This document shows positions 13,601 to 23,400 of a stretch of DNA of 64,000 bases, piece by piece. Position numbers and translations under genes: made by a program. The first letter of the stretch is position 1. The number at the start of each line of letters is the position of its first letter. The notes beneath the pieces were generated by a model, which was given only the letters and a program-made list of their open reading frames with translations, did no database searches and had not been told where the DNA came from. The stretch comes from Chrysoperla carnea (taxonomy: Eukaryota > Arthropoda > Insecta > Neuroptera > Chrysopidae): assembly GCF_905475395.1 (NCBI RefSeq), contig NC_058339.1, forward strand, positions 55,561,172-55,625,171. The letters are read 5' to 3'.

Positions 13601-16097
13601 TTTGAACGTGTAAATTTAATGAAGAAACTTCTATAAACATTATTTTACACACCAGACATCTAAAATATTTTGATCCAATTTTTTGTATAGTCAATGGTCG
13701 TGGAACAGTTTTAGGTAATTGCAAGATGTAAAAATCTGTATAAAATTTTAAAGGGTTTACATCACTTAATTTGGGAGAAGAAATTATTACGTCTTTCGTT
13801 GCGTACCATTTTTTTTCATCTACAGTATCACTTAATTTTTCATTTATAGATTTTAATTGATGAAGATTTATCTGCATTAAATTGTCTCGATGTTTCTGTT
13901 CCTGAATGTGCCTTTGCAATCTGTGTTGCGGAAATTCAATATTGCAAATATCACAAGAATATTTCGGATTTTCTTCGGCCATACTTTTATTATATTTCGT
14001 ATTTATTTGATATAAAGTTGTTTGATGATCTCTTCCGTTAATATGCTCTTCTAAAAAATTTCTTGAAATTACAACTTTACAAATCGCACATTGAACTTGA
14101 TTCTCGTCTATTTCTTCGTTTAATATTGCAGGTACCTGATTCAAATTTGATTGATCTTGATTATCATTCGTTTCTTCTATCGACTTTTGATTTAATTTCA
14201 TCAAAATCGTTTGGTGATATTCTGAATTAATATGTTCCTGTAATTCATCAACTACAATTCTACAAACCTCACATTCTATTTTTTCCCCTTCCATTATTGG
14301 ATTTGATTGTTTCAAATTATTTTGATGATTGCTACCATTAATATGTTCTTCTAATCCGCCATGCTCAACTAAAATCTTGCATATAACACAGTGAACTAAC
14401 TCGCCATTAATTCCAACGAATACCGAATTTATACTTAACTGTTCCAAATTCGTTTGATGCTTTCTTCCGTTTATATGTTCTTGTAGCCCATTACGCGTAA
14501 CTACAATGTTGCAAACATCACATTTAACTTGATTAGGATTTGAAGCTTCTTCTGTAGCTTTTGGAGTTATTTGTTTCAATTTTAATTGATGGCTTTTACC
14601 ATTATTATGCTGTTCCAAATTACCATGTACAATAACATTGCAAATATCACATCGTAATTCATGATCACTTGAAGGATTTAAAAATTTTAATTTTTCTTGA
14701 TGATTTTTTCCATTAATGTGTTCTTGTAAACCTCCCCGAACTTGAATTTTGCACACGTTACACTGAAATTCATTATTTCCTGGTTTTTTTTCTACGTATT
14801 TTAAACTAAATAATTTCAAATTTGTTTGATGATAGTTTCCATCAATATGCTTTTGAAATTCGTCTCTTGAAACAGTAACTTGACAGATATCGCATTGAAT
14901 TTGATTTTCTGTTTCAAATTTTTCTCCATGTTCTTCTATAGATTGATTCAAATATAATTTGTATACATTAACTAGGTGATTTTTTTCATTTATATGTTCT
15001 TGCAATCCTTCACGCGATGGACTAATTTGTACTTTACATACATCACACTCATATTTGTTATTATCTGGTTTTCCATTTAATAATTTCAAATTTGCTTGAT
15101 GATTCATTCCATTGACATGTTCTTGATATCCGATTCGTGAAATTAAAACATTACAAACTTGACACTGAACTTGATTATCATTTGCTTTTTCTAACGATTT
15201 TGAATTTAATTGTTTCAATTTTTCTTGATGATTCCGTCCTTTAACATGTTCTTCATAACTGTTTCGTGAAACTGAAACTTTACAAATCTCACATTGAACT
15301 TTACTATCAGTTAATTTTTCCTCTGAACGTTTTAATTTTAGCTGCATAAATTCTTCAGGTATTTTCATCTGATGATTTCTTCCATTTACATGAACTAAAA
15401 GTTCTCGATAACCAATAAAACTGTTACAAATGCAACATTTAATTCTAGTCACCGAATAAGGTAAAAAAAATATTTCATTAACTCGTAATGAGATTGGAAC
15501 ATCGCACCATCCGACATGAAAACTATCTAACAATTCAATTAGAGCTGGATTTGATAAATTTAATTGATGTCGTGTTCCCAAAACATGATCATAAACATTT
15601 CCATTCACATTTGCCATACACAAAAGACATCGAGCAAAAGTTTTACCAATTATCTGTACTGTACATTTATCATACTTATTTTTCTCCATTGTTTTTATAG
15701 CCTCCATAATTTCATTTGGATAAAAATTATTTTGTTGAAATTTTTTGTCTTCATTTAAACAACCAGATATAAAATCCATTTTACTTTTTAACCGTTCGAA
15801 CTCATCTTTATCAAATTTTAAAAAATTATGTTTTATTAAATATGATTTAAAGTGATAATATGTTTTTGAAAACCAATCATCAATTCGGTGTATTTCATTT
15901 TGTAAAAGTGTATTGATTTGATCGGCTGAAAGTACATTCAACAACTCTTGAATATCTTTATCACTCCAATTTTTTACTTTGCATATTTCTTTTTCCATTT
16001 CATTGATTTTCGAATCCAATATTGGTGGTATGTTCGATGTATTATCGTATTCGATATTCATATTGGATTCAAAATTTATATCAATTTCAATATCCAT
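7657..16097 (-). CDS. TUT1/Star-PAP-like nucleotidyltransferase fused to a long U1-type zinc-finger array
   Basis: Six exons join in phase: 16097-11461, 10753-10629, 10158-9681, 8824-8619, 8532-8411, 7938-7657, giving about 1,949 codons. Residues 1-150 are a charged helical N-terminus. From about 150 to 1545 there are about 23 fingers of C-x2-C...H-x5-H type (for example CEICKVSVSRNSYEEHVKGRNH), the U1/matrin class that binds RNA. Exon 2 adds finger 24 (CKTC...). The catalytic core follows: GSRVTG at about 1653, the DSDLDVF carboxylates at about 1665 and 1667, and the third Asp in IECDISF at about 1731. The PAP-associated part has KGWDCTFYDN, DFFLYYANF and VQDPFDLSHN, which resemble TUT1 closely. 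TUT1 family members uridylate U6 snRNA or polyadenylate selected mRNAs. No RRM or long C-terminal tail is visible, unlike the vertebrate protein. A shorter gene made of exons 2-6 alone is the main alternative, but the exon 1 to exon 2 donor, acceptor and phase fit. Confidence 0.8.
9130..9330. repeat. Dispersed repeat, intronic copy (pair of 50820-51010)
   Basis: This lies in the 8825-9680 intron of the polymerase gene. The inverse complement of 50820-51010 aligns along its length, including shared blocks such as TTTTCTTGAAACTACATTTT and ATCTCAAGTTCTA. No coding capacity is seen. It is an interspersed repeat of unknown class. Confidence 0.65.
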
Positions 16098-16619
16098 ATC
16101 ATCTACTTCGTTTTAAATTGTTTCGCAATGAAAATTCATATTTTACACAGCAAAAAGTTGAATTATTAGAATATTTATATTTATTTTGTAAACATTATTT
16201 AAGCATTGATAAAAGTGATTATTTTATTTAACTATGTATGTTTGATATTAATTTTGATTTACAAATTTTAAAGAGGTTAAATAACTCACCTCTATTCCAA
16301 ATTATGTACTATTATTAATGTTTTATTAAATAATATTTTTTTTTTTTTTTTTTTTTTAATAAAAATTCAATACAGCATGTTGGATACAAGTTTCTGATAA
16401 AAATATAACCAAATGTTTATGAAAGATTAAAATTATAAAAGGCGTTTTACTTTTCACTTATATAGCAACTGACGTGTGTAAAGTCACCATATCACTCTTT
16501 TATCAAATTGTTCAGAAAAATTGCGCACCTAGTTCTGGTAACAAGCCATAGATAATATTTTGTAAATCCCTCTTTTATCTTAACTATTAAAAATGCAACA
16601 GGTAATAAACAATCGAACT
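16098..16619. other. 5' flank of the polymerase gene with poly(T) run
   Basis: An in-frame stop precedes the ATG at 16097, so the start chosen is the first available. A T run lies at about 16338-16357. No clear core promoter motif can be singled out in such AT-rich sequence. Confidence 0.4.
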
Positions 16620-17076
16620 TTTTATACCATGTATATGAAATATACATAGTATATTAAGTTTAGTCCCAAGTTTGTAACGCTTAAAAATATTGATGCTACG
16701 AAAAAAATTTTGGTATAGGTGTTCATAGAATCACCTAATTAGTCCATTTACGGTTGTCTGTCTGTCCGTCTGTCATCACGATTACTCAAAAACGAAAAGA
16801 TATATCAAGCTGAAATTTTTATAGCGTGCTGAGGACATAAAAAGTGAGGTCGAGTTCGTAAATGAGCAACATAGGTCAATTGGGTCTTGGGTCCGTAGGA
16901 AACATTTTTTCGTAAATATCACTAAACCCGTGAGAGCGCAAATTAGGCGTAAATTGTATAGTATGTAATTATGGAAATATCAGATGTATGTGTAACATGA
17001 TCGAGTCATCAACACTGTCTATGCATGGTATTTCAACAATTAACTCAGTCAATTGTTTGTTTTCACTTTTTTTTTT
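16620..17076. repeat. Dispersed repeat family A, copy 1
   Basis: It starts TTTTTATACCATGTATATGA, continues through TTTAGTCCCAAGTTTGTAAC and a GTCTGTCTGTCCGTCTGTC stretch, and ends with ATGGTATTTCAACAATTAAC and TTGTTTGTTTTCACTT. Near-complete relatives occur at 40060-40585, 51545-52100 and 53118-53695, and partial ones elsewhere. The ends share an inverted ATACCATG-like motif, and the final 40 bp holds a small hairpin (CAATTAAC/GTCAATTG). There is no ORF, so it is a non-autonomous element. It fills most of the gap between the two finger-array genes. Confidence 0.7.
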
Positions 17077-17394
17077 TTTCTAATTATTGTATAAATTTTT
17101 TTATTTTTTAATGCAAAATACAGAATAAATATATAATATATATAAATGAAATATCATAAAGTATAATAGTATATTTATTTTTATTTAAATAAATTTTACA
17201 ATTCTGAAAAAAAAAAAAACATTATTCAATACTAATTATTGTGTCGTGGATTCCATTGAAAATTCATGTTTGCGCAAACAATTCGATTTCGATGATTTTA
17301 CATGGGTAATTTCGCCACACAACGATTTATAAAATTAATTAACAGTTTACGTTTTGAAAAATTACAGTTGAAGAGAAGATTTTAATATATTTGT

Positions 17395-17400
17395 TTTATT
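17395..17400 (-). terminator. Poly(A) signal AATAAA for the distal finger-array gene
   Basis: On the minus strand AATAAA lies 33 nt after the stop codon at 17434-17436. This is a usual distance in compact insect 3' ends. It supports a separate, truncated transcript for the distal gene rather than read-through into the next gene. Confidence 0.55.
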
Positions 17401-17433
17401 GGCAGTCTAAGAGAATTTAATTGTTTCCCAAAA

Positions 17434-20400
17434 CTACTCAATATCACTTTCATCACTCAAATCTTCACTCGAATTTGATTCCATACCTGCATCTTCATTC
17501 ACATTGGCATTGTCAGTTTCATTGTTAATAGTTTCACTTGATGACTGCACCATTGTAGTACTTGAATCAAGTTTTGAATTACTTGATTTAATTGACATTA
17601 ATGAATCGTTTTTTTCCAGTTTATACGACCGATGTTGCGTAATTTGTAAATGGGCAACAAGATTATTGTAGTTAACGTCCTTTAAACATAAAACACAAGA
17701 TAACACTGTTTCACTGGATGGGAAAAAATACACTTGTTGAAATTGTAAATAATTCTCAATAATTGCCCATGAATTATGAAACTTTTCCACAAATGATATT
17801 AATTCTTTATCGGATAATAATTTTAAATGATCAGAGGTCGAAACATGTTCATGTAAATCTTCTACACATATTTTACATAACAAACACCGAAAACTTGATT
17901 CACCTATCATTTGTACATTTCGATAAATTTTTCCTTCCAGTTTTCGCATTTTTTGTAATAGATTAATGGGATAGTATGTAGATGGAGCAAATTTACATTC
18001 AGGAATGAAGGTTAGAAGACTGCTTGTGGATTTTTGTTCGAATTGTGAAGAATTTGATGGACTAATAGACGTTTTTATTTCCCCCAATTTATGATTATTT
18101 GTTAAATGATAATATAAATTTTTATAATGCAAGAAATCATTACATTTGTTACACATAATATGCTCCGCATCATACGGATCATAATTTAATTGTTGAATTT
18201 GTAAATTTTCTGGAACTTTTTTCCATTCAGTGAGATATTTTTTTAGAGCTTTTACTTTTTCTTCATTTTGAGCGAATTTCTTATGCTCAGTTCTTGATAA
18301 ATGGGATATTATATTTTCAAATTTTGTTTTGCATACAAGACATTTCATTTCGAATAACGAAATTTTTTGAAACGAAATATTATCGTGAAATTTAAGAAAT
18401 TTTTTAACACTCTTATCTTCTAATAGCTCTGTTAAACTTTCAGGGTAAAGTCGCATTTGAGTAGGTTCATTTGTGAGATCAAAACATTTAGGAATTGCAT
18501 TTGGATGTAATAATTTAAAGTTTTTGATATGTGTTGAGCCATAAACGTGACTTAAAATATTCCTAAACGCAATATTTTTTCTACAGCATAAGCAAATGTA
18601 AGTTACATAATTTGGTAAAAAATAGATTTGATGTAATTGAAAATCAGCAGGGAAATTTGACCAATCATAATGGAATTGTCGTACAAGAATATTTTTAAAT
18701 CGACTTTTCATCGAAGAACGATGTGATATACTTAAACAATGATTCTCTAATAATGAGCCAATAATTTTATCTTTGTTGCAAAGTAAACAATTGTATACAC
18801 CTGGTGATGTCATAAGAATTGTTTTTTCAAATCGATTCGATTTATTATCAAGTTTCTGAAGTAAATTATCTGAATAAAATTGTTCGGTATGATGGAACAC
18901 ATTTTCAATCTTATAAGTATTTAATTCTGAAAGTATGGTTTTTTCAATTCGATCAGATACCTCATGATATAAACTTTCATCGATTTCTCCCCATAAATTG
19001 CCATCGACAGCTTCTAGTAAATGTCCTTGATTCTTACAATGATTTTTGATTTTTGAATGCTCAACAGCTACCAAACATAATTGGCAATATACATTTCGAC
19101 TATTATGTGGGAAGAAAAATATTTCATGAAAATTAATTTTCTCAGAATATGTTCGCCATATAGTATGATATATTTTAAGAGCCGACTGTACTGTTTCATT
19201 ATTATAATTTCGTTGATGGGTATCGCTTAAAACATGTAAATTTAATGAGTTAATTTCTACAAACATTATTTTACATACCAGACATCTAAAATGTTTAGAT
19301 CCAATTTTTTGTATAGCCAATGGTCGTGGAACAGTTTCAGTTAATTGTAAGATGTAAAAATCAGTAAAATATTCAGAAGGATTTAAGTCACTCAACTTGA
19401 GGTTGCAAGATGTAATTTTTTTCGTTTCTATTCTTTTTATTCCATTTTTATCATTAATAGATTTTAACAAAGGCAGGTTTATTTTTATTAAATTTTCTAG
19501 ATGCACCTTATCATGAATATGTTCTTTTAGTGGACGATACCAAAATGTATCCGTACAGACATCACAACAACTAGCTCGTTTTTGATCAGCCAGCTTGGAC
19601 TGATTTATATTTATTTGATATAAACATGCTTGATGTTCTCGTTCGTTAATATGTTCTTGTAAACAGTTTCGTGAAACTACAACCCTACAAACTTCACATT
19701 GAATTTGATTTTCAACTATTTTATCTACTTGGTCTAGAGAAAAATGATAAAATTTTTTTTGATTATTTATTTCATTTCTTTGTTCTTGTGATGCGCTTTG
19801 TGAAATTTCATCTATGCAAACATCACGCTGATCTTTATTATCATTTGTTTTCTCTAATGATTTTAGATTTAATTCTGAAATTAGATCAATTTTATATTCC
19901 GGAATATTTGGTTGCAGGCTACTTGAAGGTTCTTGTTCGGTTTGTGTACGATTTGCAGGAGTGTTATATTCCATAAATTTGTGATTATCTGTTAAATGAT
20001 CAAACAAATTTTCGTATTTTAAGAAATTATTACATTTGTTGCATAAAACATGCTCTCCATCGTATGGCTCATAATTCAATTGTTGAATTTGTAAAATTTC
20101 CGGAATTTTCTTCCATTCTTTATGGTATTTTTTCACAGCTTCCACTTTTACTGAATCTCTGATGATATTTTTATGCGAATTACTTGTAAAATGTACCGTT
20201 ATATCTTTCAATTTAGTTCTACATACAAGACATTTTATTTCAAATAATGCAAATTGTTGAATCGATATATAATCATTAGGGTTACCGGTAATTTGTTTTA
20301 ATATCTCTGTTAAACTGTCAGGATAAAGATTAATTTGGATCGATTCGTCAGTGAAATCAAAACATTTAGGAATTGCATTCTGAGTGAATAGTTTAAAGTA

Positions 20401-23400
20401 TTTGATGTGCGAGGATTTATAAATATGATTTAAAAATTTTTTGCCTCGAATGCTGACCTGTTTTTCACAGCACAAACAAGTAAAGTTTTTAGTATTTGGT
20501 AAGAAATAAATTTGATGTAGTTGAGAATCAGCTGGTAAATTTGACCAGACAGAATGAAAACGGCGTACAAATATGTTTTGATATTCACTTTTCGTAAACG
20601 AAAGATGTGATGCACTTGAACAATGACTTTCTAATAATGATCCTAAAATTCCTTTTTTACGACAAAGTAAACAATTATATATGTCTGGTGATACTCTAAG
20701 AATTGTTTTTTCAATACGATGTGACTTATTATCCAATTTTTTTAGTAAATCATCGGTATAAAACTCTTCAGTACGATAGAATACATTTTCTTTTTTGAAT
20801 GTATAGTGTTCGCTTAATAAATGACCGATTGCTAACTGGTAAAGACTTTCCTCAATTTTCTTACATAATGGACCATCAAGCGCCTCTCGGATATGGCTTT
20901 GTTTTTTACAATGTGTTTTTACCGACTTAGTTTTTATTGCTTCCGAGCATAATTGGCAATATATATTTTGATCATCATGAGGACAGAAGAATATCTGTTG
21001 GTCTTTCATGATTCTTTTCCCCGATTGCCATACTTTATGATATATTCTTAGAGCTGATTGTGTTTTTTCGTTATTGTAATTGGCTTGGTGAGAATCACTT
21101 GAAACATGTAAATTTAATGAGCTACTTTCCAAGAACATTATCTTACATACGAGACATCTAAAATATTTAGATGCAATTTGCTGTATAGTCAAAGGCCATG
21201 GTGGGAAAGTTTCAGGTAATTGTAAGATATACAAATCCTTTAAATATTCAGAAGGTATTAACTGATTAAATCGGTCAGAGTAGTGTATTTCCAGTTTCGT
21301 TTCATTTTCTTCGCTTTCAGCATCATTATCTATTGTTTTTTCTTCGGTCAATTTTGATTGGTGAATATTTAAATACATTAACTTTTCCTGATGTTCCTTC
21401 TCATTAATATGTTCTTGTAAACAGTTTCGTGAAACTACAACCCTACAAACTTCACATTGAATTTGATTTTCAACTATTTTATCTACTTGGTCTAGAGAAA
21501 AATGATAAAAAATTTTTTGATGATTTATTTCATTTCTTTGTTCTTGTGATGAGCTTTGTGAAATTTCATCTATGCAAACATCCCGCTGATCTTTATTATC
21601 ATTTGTTTTCTCTACTGAAGATTCTTGTTCGGTTTGTGTAGGATTTGCAGGAGTGTTATATTCTATAAATTTGTGATTATCTGTTAAATGATCAAACAAA
21701 TTTTCATATTTTAAGAAATTATTACATTTATTGCATAAAACATGCTCTCCATCGTATGGCTCATAATTCAATTGTTGAATTTGTAAAATTTCCGGAATTT
21801 TCTTCCATTCTTTATGGTATTTTTTCACAGCTTCCACTTTTACTGAATCTCTGATGATATTTTTATGCGAATTACTTGTAAAATGTACCGTTATATCTTT
21901 CAATTTAGTTCTACATACAAGACATTTTATTTCAAATAATGCAAATTGTTGAATCGATATATAATCATTAGGGTTACCGGTAATTTGTTTTAATATCTCT
22001 GTTAAACTGTCAGGATAAAGATGAATTTGGATCGATTCGTCAGTGAAATCAAAACATTTAGGAATTGCATTCTTAGTGAATAGTTTAAAGTATTTGATGT
22101 GCAAAGATTTATAAATATGATTTAAAATTTGTTTGCCTCGAATGCTGACCGGTTTTTCACAGCACAAACAAGTAAGGTTTTTAGAATTTGGTAAGAAATA
22201 AATTTGATGTAGTTGAGAATCAGCTGGTAAATTTGACCAGACAGAATGAAAACGGCGTACAAATATGTTTTGATATTCACTTTTCGTAAACGAAAGATGT
22301 GATGCACTTGAACAATGAATTTCTAATAATGATCCTAAAATTCCTTTTTTACGACAAAGTAAACAATTATATATGTCTGGTGATACTCTAAGAATTGTTT
22401 TTTCAATACGATGTGACTTATTATCCAATTTTTTTAGTAAATCATCGGTATAAAACTCTTCAGTACGATAGAATACATTTTCTTTCTTGAATGTATAGTG
22501 TTCGCTTAATAAATGACCGATTGCTAACTGATAAAGACTTTCCTCAATTTTCTTACATAATGGACCATCAAGCGCCTCTCGGATATGGCTTTGTTTTTTA
22601 CAATGTGTTTTTACCGACTTAGTTTTTATTGCTTCTGAGCATAATTGGCAATATATATTTTGATCATCATGAGGACAGAAAAATATCTGTTGGTCTTTCA
22701 TGATTCTTTTCCCCGATTGCCATACTTTATGATATATTCTTAGAGCTGATTGTGTTTTTTCGTTATTGTAATTGGCTTGGTGAGAATCACTTGAAACATG
22801 TAAATTTAATGAGCTACTTTCCAAGAACATTATCTTACATACGAGACATCTAAAATATTTAGATGCAATTTGCTGTATAGTCAAAGGCCATGGTGGGAAA
22901 GTTTCAGGTAATTGTAAGATATACAAATCCTTTGAATATTCAGAAGGTATTAACTGATTAAATAGATTAAATTTGTCAAAGGAGTGTATTTCTAGTTTCG
23001 TTTCATTTTCTTCGCTTTCAGCATCAATATCAATTGTTTTTCTGATGTTCCTTCCCATTTCCAACTTTTCCTGATGTTCCTTCCCATTACTATTTTCTGA
23101 CACTACAATTTCGAACTTTTCTTTTGCCGAATTTCGATTAAATTTCTTTTGATGTTTTTTCGTATAAATATGTTCCTGAATATGACTCGTACATGAAATT
23201 TCGCAAATATAACAATAAAATGCATCTTTTGATTTTTCTTCTATAAATTTTAAACTTAATAAATTCAGATTCAAATTATTTTGATGTACCTTTCTACAAA
23301 CATGTTCTTGAAATTCAACTCGTGAAACAACAATTTTACAAATATCACATTTGATATGATTACCGGTAGCATTTTCTTCAATATATTTAGAATTATTCAC

